The position numbers and the translations under genes are program-made. Source: Cycas panzhihuaensis (lineage: Eukaryota; Cycadophyta). From it: 64,000 nt of DNA. Under the pieces are notes generated by a model. The model did not search any database. It saw only the letters and a program-made list of their open reading frames with translations, and was not told the origin of the DNA. The stretch is from positions 246,085,741-246,149,740 of the forward strand of contig CM041465.1 in assembly GCA_023213395.1 (NCBI GenBank), given 5' to 3'. Positions 23,100 to 32,985 of the stretch are shown here, piece by piece (the first letter of the stretch is position 1; each line of letters opens with the position of its first letter).

Positions 23100-24360
23100 A
23101 AAGGATGTTTTTTTCATAGATCTTAAAAATAAATATATTTGGTTTACCTAATTTAATTAGATTACGTAAATTTTGAGATCTAATTTTTAGCTCTGAGATG
23201 ATAGTAGGCAATCATATGGAGAGTTCATATGACTAGGGGCTAAGCTATCATAGGAGTAGACTCCAAAATAGAGTTAACAAGTTTAAATATTTTTTTATTT
23301 TTAAGAATTTATATTTGATATTTGATTTTTCTTAATTCTATATTCTATTTTAAAAAGGATCGTATACTTTTTATGGGTCACTAGCACATTTTCTTTAATA
23401 TCTTATCATTCATGCATTAGAATTAGGTGTTGTCTATTGCATTGGAAAGCAGACTTTAAGATAGTCACAATGAGTGGTCATATGATATATTTTAAATAGT
23501 AGAAGGTAGATAAATTTAATGGTAAAGTTAATGTAAAGGGTCCAAACTTCATATAGGATGAATTTCATATATGTTTTTAGGAAACTTTTAGCCAACTCTA
23601 ATGTTTTCTATGGCTCCAAACATGATGGTTAAGTTATTTTTTAAGGAATGATAGATGATAAATAAAATTTGGTTTAAAACTAAGCATTTTAAGGCCCGTT
23701 TATGATATTTTGAGGCCCATTTTAGTTAAAAACTTTTATTAAGTAAGAAGCATTTGAAGAATTTATGATATAAGACATCCTTGATATGTTGGTTTTTTTA
23801 TTTCCCCCTTGGCAATATCACATTTAGCTTAGTGGATGGTAGAGCCCCTAATTAAACATTTAGATCACCTCGTTATTGAAATATATTTTCATGATCTACC
23901 TATCATTTAGCATACCATACTAGTTGTCAATGTTATTCAACTAGATGTTGAGTATAATTTACTTTATTATAGTTAACTTGCCTTGGCTAGGTAGTTCAGC
24001 CTATTCCTAAAGTTAGTTATTTAAGATGTGATCCAACTATCAACTTAATCTAATTGATGCTACTTTAACATAACACACTCAATTATGTTGGTCCTACAAG
24101 CAATTTGGAAGGATGACAAACCATGTATTTAAAGTAATTTCCTAGTGAACTAGCAATTACAATAGCTAATTACATATATATTTCGATAGATGGTCATTGT
24201 TTTATATGGACTCAGATATCACTTTACTTGAATCTTGATTTGATGGTTAATAAAATATTGACCATCCAACTTAATGTTGATTGAAAGTAGCCATATAGGT
24301 AAAGATATGAAGATGTGAACAAAACACTTTATATATGTTGGTTTTATATGGGTTAATACT
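23100..24360 (+). mobile_element. Relic of the A/B non-autonomous family
   Basis: Several blocks match the interiors of A and B. About 23435-23500 (CATTGGAAAGCAGACTTT, GAGTGGTCATATG) matches about 16345-16400. 24119-24213 is a copy of the ~95-bp block seen at 15389, 15626 and 17306. 24300-24335 resembles about 17453-17490. LTRs were not found. At about 23229-23246 the motif CATATGACTAGGGGCTAA is the inverse of the dispersed TAGCCCCTAGTCATATG motif. Confidence 0.5.
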
Positions 24361-25000
24361 TAATGGAGACAAGCATATGGTTATAGGTTATTTATAGGTT
24401 ACAAGTGATAGTACATACATGATATAGTTATAGGTTATAAGTTCTAGCATACAGGTTAAAAACTTGAAGACTTTAGATCAAAATCTAGAACATTAAACAT
24501 TATAAGTGGTGATTAACTACTTCATTTTGATGGACTACTATAAGTACCTACATACTTCATGATTGAAAATAGTTCTAATTCCATAAGATAATAAGATGCA
24601 ATAATAATAGAGAAATATAAACTCATAAGTATATACCCATAGTAAATTAATTAAAATAAATATAAAATAAAGCATGCATGACCAAGTATAAGCATCACCA
24701 CAAGATAGACACCAAGATGTATACATCGAAAACCTATTATGGGAAAATTAATAGAAAAAGGTGGAGTTAGAACTTTGCTTATGATCATAAGGTTTACATC
24801 TTTCTTCTCTCTTCTTCCTCAAATTCTCTAGTGGTAAGTGTACATATATATAGTGAGATCACTTCATGAGTATCCTATCAAATATAATGAGCCTTTACAT
24901 CATACAATAAAGAGATAATATAGATATATGTGCATCTTACATATCTCGATGTATGTGAATGGTGGAAAGTATTTGTGTATAATAAACCCATATAAAACGT
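24341..25000. other. Region bounded by an imperfect ~19-bp inverted repeat
   Basis: GGTTTTATATGGGTTAATA (24341-24359) and AATAAACCCATATAAAACG (24982-25000) are near-perfect inverted copies about 640 bp apart. The interior is AT-rich with no real ORF (the minus frame 24538-24726 is unrecognised). It could be a small non-autonomous DNA transposon, but no target duplication is evident. Confidence 0.3.
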
Positions 25001-25897
25001 TATGTTTTAACAGAATCAAACTCAACAAACTTAGAAGATTTTATAAAGTAAAAAAAAAAAAAACATAAAAAAATTCATTTAAGGTGTGATAACTTCTTAC
25101 TGCAAACTTAGATTGACTTAAAAGTTTAAAGGAAACATTAAATATTAGTTTAAGCAAACTCATCTTGAATAGCCTATAGAATAGTTCTATGCCAAATAGC
25201 AAGAATTTCATAATTTATGATTTTTCTTATTAGAGTTATAACTAATAAATTATAATTTAAGATCAATTAAATATTTAAAAGCTTAAAATTATGATATTTA
25301 TATAATAAATGTCATTTTTTCAGTCTAATTACCAATTCCTAATGAAAATTGAGAAACTTTCTTTGAATTGAAACTTTTACTCTTCTCTAAAAGAAATCTA
25401 GAGTAGAAATTTTAGTGTAACTCCTTTATAAGTGATCAAATTAGCCTAATGCATTTGCTTCTAGACTAAAAATAATATGCCAAAACTTTTTTATTTCACA
25501 TGTAATGCCTAATGTTATACCATTTTATACCACCTTTAGAAAAAATAGCATTATAAATAAAATAAAATAATTTAGGAAGATGAATAATATGCAACTTAAT
25601 TTATTCATTTGGGATGAAAGAGATGATGATATAAGAATAACAAAAATCTAGAGATGAGAATAAGTGCTAACTATAATGCCTTGAACTAAATTTTTCAAGA
25701 TTATTTATAATTCACATGAATAACTTCAAAGCTATAAGGAAGATAATGACAAAATTATAAAGGAGCATAACAAAATACTCTTAAACCTTCAAAGAACACT
25801 ATAGAAGAGAAGAATGAAAGAGGAAACTCAAAATATTTATAGTAGTGGAAGAAGAAGTAGGTTGTAGGAATATTAATATAGAAGGAATTCCAATAAG
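25001..25897. other. Unassigned AT-rich sequence before the LINE
   Basis: Includes an A-run near 25052. The minus-strand open frame 25755-26099 crosses the LINE border and is a shadow. I see no gene. Confidence 0.45.
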
Positions 25898-25910
25898 AAG
25901 ACCTAAAAAT
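25898..25910. repeat. LINE target duplication, left copy
   Basis: AAGACCTAAAAAT occurs here and again at 27768-27780, immediately after the LINE's A-tail. Confidence 0.9.
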
Positions 25911-25925
25911 ATCTGGGCTTAAGGA

Positions 25926-26640
25926 GAAGGAGAGAATCCACTTGGTAAGTTGGAACAAAATATGTACCCTGAAATGGGTTGGAGGCTTAAATCTTAGAAG
26001 AATGCCATTGTTTAATTCTATGCTTATGGCAAAACTTGACTGGCATATGATCAAAGGTGGGGAAGGCCTTTGGGAAAAGATACTATCCCAAAAGTACATT
26101 CAAGATAGCTCCCTATTAACTAAGAATATTATCCCCCCCATTGGTTCAATGGTCTAGAGTATTCTCAAGTCCAGGAGCATGTTAAAGTTTGGGGTGAGAT
26201 GGAGATTGGGCGATGGGAACACTATTAATTTTTGGGAGGACGCATGGTACAACGAAAAAGGCTTAAAGAGCAGGTCTGATCTTACTCTTCTTCAGGCCCC
26301 TTATGAAAGATTATTTGGGGAACATATAAAGGGCTATTGGATTGGGAGAGGAATATGGAAAAGATGGAGGAATTTTATAGAACTTCAAGGGGAGACTTAC
26401 TCCCAAGTGAGGATTGATAAACTTAAAAAGGAACTTGACAAGTGTTATATACCCAAAACAAAAGTGGTAGACTCAGTGGTTCGGCCCTTGACCCAAACTG
26501 GGGAGTATTCAGTGATGCAGGGATACCACTTCTTATGTTTAGAGAGAGGGGATCAAACAAATGAGTTATTGGAGGGAGTATGAAAACTAGACCTAATCCC
26601 AAAAATAACTATTTTTTGGTGGACTTGTTTGAGGAACAAA
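25926..26640 (+). pseudogene. LINE reverse transcriptase, C-terminal part
   Basis: VSWNKICTLKWVGGLNLRRM, then AKLDWHMI, LWEKILSQKYI and FGVRWRLGDGNTINFWEDAW (to about 26248) form the conserved region downstream of the RT catalytic core in plant LINE ORF2 proteins. LTQTGEYSVMQGYHFL (about 26500) leads into the zinc-binding segment. Stops at 26155 and 26581 split the frame into pieces of 71 and 134 codons. The catalytic RT motif itself is absent because the 5' end is missing. Confidence 0.9.
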
Positions 26641-26790
26641 ATTCTAACAATGGACAACCTGATGAAGAGAGGTTATTAGTTAACAAATAGATGTGTTCTT
26701 TGCTGCAAGGAGGAGGAATTTGTGGATCATATCCTCCTTTAGTGTTCTTATTGAAGGGAGGTTTGGAGACTCTTATTCGACCTCTTTAAA
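26641..26790 (+). pseudogene. LINE zf-RVT zinc-binding segment
   Basis: Translation gives NRCVLCCKEEEFVDHILL, a stop, then C, matching the CxxC...HxxxxC spacing of the zf-RVT domain found between RT and RNase H in plant LINEs. A second stop lies just upstream (RGY then stop). Confidence 0.82.
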
Positions 26791-27119
26791 GTTCAATGGG
26801 TTTCATCAAGGAATATAGTGGATTAGTGGACCTCTTAGCATAGCCCTTTTAGGAGTAAAGCTCTTAGTAGCATTTGGAGAATTTCCTTCATGATGTTTTC
26901 ATAGAACTTATGGAAAGAAAGAAATAAGAGGATTCTTCAAAACAGATAAATGGATGTATATAGTACTTTCAACGTTACTTATACTGGGATCAAGGAGAAT
27001 GCTAAAATCACAGAGGAAAGTGAATGTTAGCATCAAAAAGGAAGATCTTAGATAAGTGGGCTCTAAGGCCAATAATCAAGGAGAAGTAAAGAAGGATTTA
27101 CTCTTGAATTCCACCACAG

Positions 27120-27600
27120 GAGCATTGGGTAAAAATAAATTTCGATGGAGCTTCGAAAGGAAATCTAAAAGAGGCTAGTGGTGGAGGTATCTACGGAGAT
27201 GCCAAAGGACATCTCATTTAGGCCTTTGTAGAGTACTATGATTAGTAAACAAACCATATTACATAGATGACATCCATGTTAAAAGATGTGGATTTAGCTT
27301 TGGAAGGAGGCCTCAACAAGGTGGTTACTAAGGGAAATTCACTAAATGTGATCAATCTTCTAAAAGGTATAGCTTCACTGGATTGGAGATCTTAGAATAT
27401 GATCAAGGATGCTCAGGAAGTATTAAAGGGTCTGGAGAATGTCCATCTTCAGCACACCTATAAGGAAGGTAATAAAGTGGTAGACAATCTAGCTAATTGG
27501 GGGGTGAGGAATAGGAGATCCATTATTTAGAGGGAGGACATCCCAGAGGATCTTATGAGACTGGTTGAGGGGGGAAGGATCCTTGAGAGCTAGCCAAGGG
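27120..27600 (+). pseudogene. LINE RNase H domain
   Basis: VKINFDGASKGNLKEASGGG (about 27129-27190) holds the first catalytic Asp of the RNase H fold found at the C-terminus of plant LINEs. It is followed by VVTKGNSLNVINLL (about 27320-27365) and KEGNKVVDNLANWG (about 27462-27503), the last helix. In the N-V-I segment Asn stands where a catalytic Asp is usual. Stops occur around 27218, 27248, 27395 and 27527. Confidence 0.85.
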
Positions 27601-27767
27601 GCTTGTCCTAACATGATGTAATTTGTGTTTGGAGATCTTTTTATACTTTGGCCATGGGGTTGTCATGACCAATCGATGATTAGATAATAAAATTTTACTG
27701 ACATACTAGGTTATGGGATCCTGTTTAAAAACCCATAATTTATTCATTTTACCTTATTTAAAAAAAA

Positions 27768-27780
27768 AAGACCTAAAAAT
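27768..27780. repeat. LINE target duplication, right copy
   Basis: AAGACCTAAAAAT, identical to 25898-25910. Confidence 0.9.
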
Positions 27781-28199
27781 TAGTTACCAATAAAAGAAAA
27801 ATAAGAGTAAAAAGGCATAGGCTTAACAGATCTAAATCCTTATAGTGTACCTCATCTTTAAGAGGTAAAAAGATAAGAGTTTATGATTTAAGTGAAAAAA
27901 GTCTTTAATTTAAATTCTAGAAGGCTTGAACACCCACCATTAATGATGAAACTAAGTAGGGTTACAAAGAAAAAATACTTCCAACTTAACAAGTTTACAT
28001 CTAATGCAAATGTAAGGGTAATAATTTATAACCTTACTAGAAGTGCATCATTTTAATAAGAGTGTCAAAGGAAGGTAAAGGAAATCAAAGAAAATAAGTT
28101 ATAATAGAGTTAGTTCTCTAAATATTTCAAGCATAAGTATTTTCAAACTATTATTTTGAAAAAAAAAAACCTTTCTATGGGCTAAAGTAATATAAGATA
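27781..28199. other. Unassigned sequence between the LINE and gypsy element H
   Basis: No recognisable coding. It may be the decayed 5' part of H, since H's gag fragment follows, but I could not find H's 5' LTR. Confidence 0.4.
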
Positions 28200-28890
28200 A
28201 TAATTGATGAATACAAGAACCAATTTATGAACCTTTTGAAGTATGTTGATTATATTTATGAGGAAAATATTGAAAGTAGGCAAATTTATAGGTTGTCTAA
28301 ATAAGGTTATCTAAAGTAAAATCATAATCTTAGAGCCAAAGGCCTTAGAAGAAGCAATAATAAAGTTAAGGCATTAAGAGGAGTAATAAGTTAAATGCTA
28401 AGATGATCACTACAAATAGAAGGATAATCCTTGATAGAAACATAAATAGTTGAAGAAGGGATTTAGACCACCTCCTTCTCAATAAGGTATGAAGAATATA
28501 AATTAGTTATAAAGTATGCAAAAACCTACCTACATCCCTGGAAACTTTCTTAGAGATGTTTCTTTTGTCATTTTCTTTATTTATAATAAAAGGGGACAAA
28601 TATTATGCCTAAGAATGTCCAAAGAGATGAAATATAAGAGGAAGATTCTAGAATATTAAAATACAATTGATTGTAGTTGATGCAATTAAAGGAGAAGAAC
28701 TCATGAGGATCTATGATGTAATAAAACAATGATAAGTAGATCATAAGGTGACCCTAGTATAAATTCAAGGTATATTTTATGATCAAACTACCTTAATCTT
28801 AATTGACTATGGTAAAAGTTATAATTTCCTATCACCTAAAATTATAGAAATATAGAAGCTAAATCTCAGCAAGTATAATGTCATATTAAA
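28200..28890 (+). pseudogene. Gypsy element H: gag C-terminus and protease (first segment)
   Basis: The gag end is very decayed. At about 28580-28630 a broken nucleocapsid knuckle reads KGDKYYA, a stop, then ECPKR, aligning with the usual C-x2-C-x4-H-x4-C box but with ligands lost. At about 28797-28838 ILIDYGKSYNFLSP is a Ty3/gypsy aspartic protease active site with Tyr in the Ser/Thr position. The frame then runs into element F at 28890, within KLNLSKYNVILN, and resumes at 35381. Confidence 0.75.
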
Positions 28891-29286
28891 TGTTGGGGTT
28901 AATGATCATCACCCCACTCCCACCTTCCAACCAAGAGTGCACACCTCACTCTTATCAATTTACACATGTGGGTGCTCACATGTGAAGGTAAGTATAAGGT
29001 AAGGTTAAGTTGATTTGATTTAATTTGAGTTAAGTTCATTTGAGTTAAATTAAGTTATATTTTATTGTTATTTAAATTTTAGGGGTTGAGGAGTTTCCCT
29101 CCTCCTCCAAACTATATATTTGGAGGGGTGTGCAACCTTGGTGTCTTTAAACACCACCTACATTTAGACATTTATAATGCTCTCTCTCAAAAAATGGATT
29201 GAATACAAAGGATTTTTTATTTATGCAATAATTGAATGATTATATATTTATGTTCTTCCCTATTCTCCATCGTTTATTTTCTAACA
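28891..29286 (+). repeat. Element F 5' LTR
   Basis: It starts TGTTGGGGTTAATGATCATC and ends TTTTCTAACA. It matches 34985-35375 throughout. A degenerate TTGATTTGATTTAATTTGAG tract lies at about 29012-29050. Confidence 0.96.
29111..29120 (+). promoter_or_regulatory. Element F LTR TATA box
   Basis: ACTATATATT lies mid-LTR, followed by TGGAGGGGTGTGCAACC and further on by a CTCTCTCTC pyrimidine patch (about 29180). This is a plausible plant core promoter, present also at about 35200-35210 in the 3' LTR. Confidence 0.6.
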
Positions 29287-29304
29287 TTTGATATTACAGC
29301 ATAG
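29287..29304 (+). other. Element F primer-binding site (decayed)
   Basis: TTTGATATTACAGCATAG follows the 5' LTR and resembles TGGTATCAGAGC with substitutions. Confidence 0.6.
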
Positions 29305-29796
29305 ATTGTTGGGCTGTTGCACCTCTATTTGAAGTTTTTTTAAGAGCAAAAAGATTTATTGGAATTTAAGGTAGATCTACTCACAACAAGCAAAGATTGG
29401 TTATATTCATTTTCTAAAAAATTTATTAGCAGTTTCTTATATTTTTTTTATTAGAGATCTAATTATTCTTGAGTCATACTTGTGAAATAACAAATACATT
29501 TCAAATATTTTTTCAGATCTGTGCAGGTGCATAGCTGTAAATAGTAAATATCAAGTTTTTATCACTCTATAGAGGTTTTATCAATAAGTTTTATATATTT
29601 TATCATATATTTGACCATTTTTTGGCATATTTTTATCTATTTATTTTATATTTTTTTAAATCTGTGCAATAGCACATCTGCAATCAATATTTATTCAAGT
29701 TTTCTCCAGATCTATATTATATACTCTTTAAATCTACACATTTTACCAAATATTTGACCATTTTCTGGTTTATTTTGTTTATATATTTAATATTTA
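29305..29796 (+). other. Element F leader
   Basis: T-rich untranslated sequence with scattered AGATCT-like words that grade into the minisatellite. Confidence 0.5.
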
Positions 29797-30018
29797 CTTC
29801 AGATCTGTAATATTTTCTTCAAGTCTATAATATTTTCTTCAGATCTAGACTATTTTCTTTAGATCTACAATATTTACTTCAAATCTACAATATTTATCTT
29901 CAGATCTATAATATTTTTTTTCAGATTTGAATATTTTTCTTCAAATCTATAATATTTTCTTCAGATCTACAATATTTTATCAGATCTATGTAATATTTAC
30001 TCCAAATCTACATATTTT
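29797..30018 (+). repeat. 20-bp minisatellite in element F leader
   Basis: About eleven imperfect units of CTTCAGATCTAYAATATTTT. Many retain AGATCT. Isolated related units also appear at about 29705-29745. It lies in the untranslated leader of F. Confidence 0.88.
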
Positions 30019-31280
30019 ATTAAATTTTTGACCATTTTTATATATTTGGTCTACTTACTCAATATCTTTTTTTTAAGATCTGTGCAAGATTTAGTGTATA
30101 TTTAGCCTAACAAGCCTCTTGGAGAAGTCATATTATAGTAGATCTGTCTACTGGAAGAATCTGAAGTCAACTTACTACAAATCTACTACATTTGCATTAC
30201 CAAGTTCTTCATTTTATTCAAATTTAAACATATATTTTCTCATTTCTTTAATATATCTTCTCCTGTATATTTAAAAGATCTCAGATACAAGTATATATAT
30301 ATTTTATTTATTTGATATATTTTCTTTAATATTTGAAAATTTTTCTATTTTCATTTATGGCTCCATTGAATCACTAGATTTTTTATGCTTTTTTATATGA
30401 ATATATAATTTTTTGATAATATATTTAATAGATCTAGTCTCTTGGATCAATTGTATGGTTATATTCTTTCGTTAAATGTTTTTTAACTGTTATTATTTGA
30501 AGAATTTTTTGTGATACTATTTGGGTTAAGCCTGAGAGCTTTCGGACCAATATTTTACGGTTGTAAGAAGTGAAAACTATAACATCAGCTCCCAATCGTA
30601 TTATACTTGTCTTAAAACCATTGCCATATTGCCCAATTATGGACCTTGTATTCTTTCATGAGTAACCTAAGCTCATGCATTGGCACATGCAATCTGATAT
30701 TAGCCAAAATTTGTAAGCTTCAAGTTATTATCATTATCAATTAGTAAATTAGATCCTTTAATATACCAAAGATCTATTATATTCGAAACATTTGATTTCC
30801 CTTATCGGGTGATTATTCATATTACAACCCCTGCTTGTTGTATATTATTTATCCTACCTACATATGAGCATCATCTTCTTATCATAAACTAGTAAAACCC
30901 CACCTGCATTTGAGGTGCTCTGTCTGATAAACATAGTTAGGGTGACTCATTCCAAACTGCCATAAAAAAAAAAAACAAAGAACCTTAATAAAAAATTACC
31001 CTTGACAATAGCTAATACCAAAACCTATTCTCCATACTTTTATTTTCCTTCATTTTGAAATATCTCTTTTGTGATATACATATTCTTTTTCAATCAAAAA
31101 AAAAAAAAAAAAACTCAACATTTTTCTGTCATCTTTCCTTATTTTGGAATAAACTCATAAGAATAAACTGCATTCATTCCTGCAACCATCAAGGAGAGAA
31201 ATAAAGTTGTTTTATTTGAAACAAAACTAGCTAACTCCATAATAGTGGGATTGTAATACATTACAGTATTGATACCAATA
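30019..31280. other. Element F leader continued, unassigned
   Basis: No clear coding frame. A-runs occur at about 30964-30976 and 31096-31113. The sequence from about 30560 looks less monotonously AT-rich than the preceding leader and may be additional captured host DNA, but I cannot identify it. Confidence 0.4.
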
Positions 31281-31289
31281 AACTAGTAC

Positions 31290-31620
31290 TCTAGTAAGTA
31301 AAGCAAGTCTTATTTTCTTACTTTTAAATAAGTCAAAGATTCATCAAAAAACACAGCAGAAGATTCACCACTTGTAACAAGTGGTACATCAAAAAATTCA
31401 TCTACTACATCATTCAAGTGAAGAAAGGAGCCTTGCTTCCCTATAGCATCAACAAACTACTCATGTTTTACTTGTGTTTTCATATGTTGTTCATCCACTC
31501 ATATTATTGAATTCTTATTTCCCATCTCACTTGAAGATAGATTAGCACATTTATAACCTTTTGGCTTAGCTTTGAACATTAGCACATTTATAACATTTAA
31601 TGTTATTTTGGCTACTAATA
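31290..31620 (-). pseudogene. Unidentified coding-like fragment inside element F
   Basis: One minus-strand frame gives a protein-like sequence broken by only two internal stops: AKPKGYKCANLSSSEMGNK, then a stop, VDEQHMKTQVKHE, a stop, FVDAIGKQGSFLHLNDVVDE and SGESSAVFFDESLTYLKVRK. I do not recognise the family. It lies just downstream of, and on the same strand as, the AP-5-zeta-like fragment. It may be part of the same captured transcript or a separate capture. Composition suggests a former exon rather than retroelement sequence. Confidence 0.45.
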
Positions 31621-31735
31621 TTCATAATCAAATTTCCTAAAACCAATTTTATTGTTATTATATAGAGACAAAACTCAAGACAATACATCATTCTCATCAC
31701 TATTGAAAAGTAAAGACAATTCGTCTTTCCTAATA

Positions 31736-32397
31736 ATTAGCCATTATAATTGGTAGTAGTGCACAAATCAAAAAATAATTAACATCACGTAATGATATCC
31801 TAAAATATACTTTGAGTAACCGAGGTGTTATCTTGAAAGTATGTTTTAGTCTCACAGACTATGTCAAACCCATTGCAGCTTGTAATGCAGTAGCCATCCC
31901 AAGAGATGCCCAGTGACACTCAACTAAGCCATCATTCTCATCCTTTAGAAGCTCAAGACATAAAGCATCTACATCATCCCTAGATCCAATATTCTCACCT
32001 CTAGAATTCCCACCCTGATCCTCTATCGTGGAACCAGTATAAACTTCATCCATTAGTGCCAGTAACATCTTAGGTGTTGGACTTTTTTGGATAGAAGTTG
32101 TATTAGTTCCAAGCAATGATCTTGAACTTTGCTCTAATTTTTCCAAAGCCAATGTTAAGGTTGGTAAATCAATAAGAGTGGGAAATAGAGGCAAAAAAGA
32201 TCTTAGAGCCATTAATCCAGGAAGTAGCTTCAAAAGGGTTTTTCTAACACCTCCCCATTCCATGCAATCAACTTCAACAGTAGAAGATTTTTTTTTAAAA
32301 AAAACTGGGGGAGTAAACTTGGAAAAGAACTCAATAATTTTGTTTTGTTTCAATTGAGAAAGTCAAGGGTTGTTGCCACTACCAGAGGGTCTATAAA
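31736..32397 (-). pseudogene. Captured fragment resembling plant AP-5 complex subunit zeta-1
   Basis: Read from 32397 leftward, one frame gives FIDPLVVATTLDFLN, then LLSSFPSLLPQFF and LLLKLIAWNGE. After a frameshift near 32225 it continues as SFLPLFPTLIDLPTLTLALE, KMLLALMDEVYTGSTIED, LLKDENDGLVECHW and ATALQAAMG. It then passes a stop in the position of a Gln into RLKHTFKITPRLLKVYF and LRDVN...LICALLPI. I recognise this series, in this order, from plant proteins annotated as AP-5 complex subunit zeta-1, a helical-repeat subunit of a late-endosomal adaptor. About 220 codons are covered with no intron evident. The long open frame 31859-32353 is part of it, but its first ~45 residues are out of frame. 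Identification is from memory. Confidence 0.7.
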
Positions 32398-32486
32398 TTG
32401 CTAAGAGGAGAAGTCTAGTTGAGGTTATGCAGTTAGACATGGCAACAATGCCATGTTGGAAGAGCTTATTTATAGTCGGATAGATC

Positions 32487-32825
32487 CTAGCTACCATCAT
32501 ACTCATTTTGGGCATATCTTACAATCATTGCAGTCCACAGGATCATACTTTGCGTAGGCATTTCGTCAAACACTTGTTGTGCACCCTCTACATTGTAGCA
32601 TTTAACATACATGTCAACAAGGGCACTTTCCACACAAACATTTGACCCAAATCCAGCTTTGATTGTGTGGGTATGCACATGTTTGCCCAATCCTAGCCAC
32701 ATTAAGCTAGTACATGCCATTAGAGTACTAGCAAAAGTAAACAAATTCAACTTCATTCTCTCCCATCACATTTGGTAGAAGAAGTTTCACAGCATCATAG
32801 TCTACTCATTTGGCAGATGTTGAAT
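32487..32825 (-). pseudogene. Captured pentatricopeptide-repeat (PPR) gene fragment
   Basis: The minus frame reads NLFTFASTLMACTSL, LGKHVHTHTIKAGFGSNV, ESALVDMYVKC, VEGAQQVFDEMP and ILWTAMIVRYAQN. These are consecutive PLS-type PPR motifs as in plant organellar RNA-editing factors. An upstream stretch to about 32825 (NFFYQM, stop, WERM) seems to continue the preceding motif through two stops. A full PPR protein has many more motifs plus a targeting peptide; only about three motifs remain, so it is a fragment. It lies antisense inside element F. The AP-5-zeta-like fragment follows it on the same strand but is unrelated, so the two are separate captures or a chimeric capture. Confidence 0.88.
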
Positions 32826-32985
32826 GATCTATGATACACCTGTGTGTACCCTCCACCTAATGGCTCTTTCTCTGGTGCCTATCGTGGGTCGTTCCCTAGT
32901 TCCCTCTGAAAGCGATGGCTGTGATAGATGTGGTAGTTCAGCGGTGATGACAGGGCAACACGGCACCATCTTTGATTCAAATTTT
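32826..32985 (-). other. GC-richer segment, probable further captured host sequence
   Basis: Composition is visibly richer in G and C than the surroundings. A 47-codon minus frame runs from about 32972 (MVPCCPVITAELPHLSQPSL...) to a stop; a plus frame (32824-33018) also exists. I recognise neither. Confidence 0.4.

Larger units (their letters stand above)
25911..27767 (+). mobile_element. 5'-truncated plant LINE
   Basis: A non-LTR retrotransposon fragment: the C-terminal part of reverse transcriptase, a zinc-binding zf-RVT segment and an RNase H domain, then a 3' tail ending in an A-run (27760-27769). Exact 13-bp target duplications flank it, ambiguous by the A-run at the right end. Coding begins abruptly inside the RT region just after the left duplication, as expected from incomplete first-strand synthesis. 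There are several stops and at least one frameshift, so it is inactive. Confidence 0.94.

Noticed and set aside
25755-26099. 114-codon minus open frame
   Set aside because: It crosses the LINE's 5' border and is antisense to RT, so it cannot be an ancestral gene.
29797-30018. CRISPR-like repeat array
   Set aside because: Units are directly adjacent without unique spacers, and the context is a plant retrotransposon; it is a minisatellite.
32487-32825. A functional PPR gene
   Set aside because: Only about three motifs remain, upstream frame has stops, and it lies antisense inside a retrotransposon.
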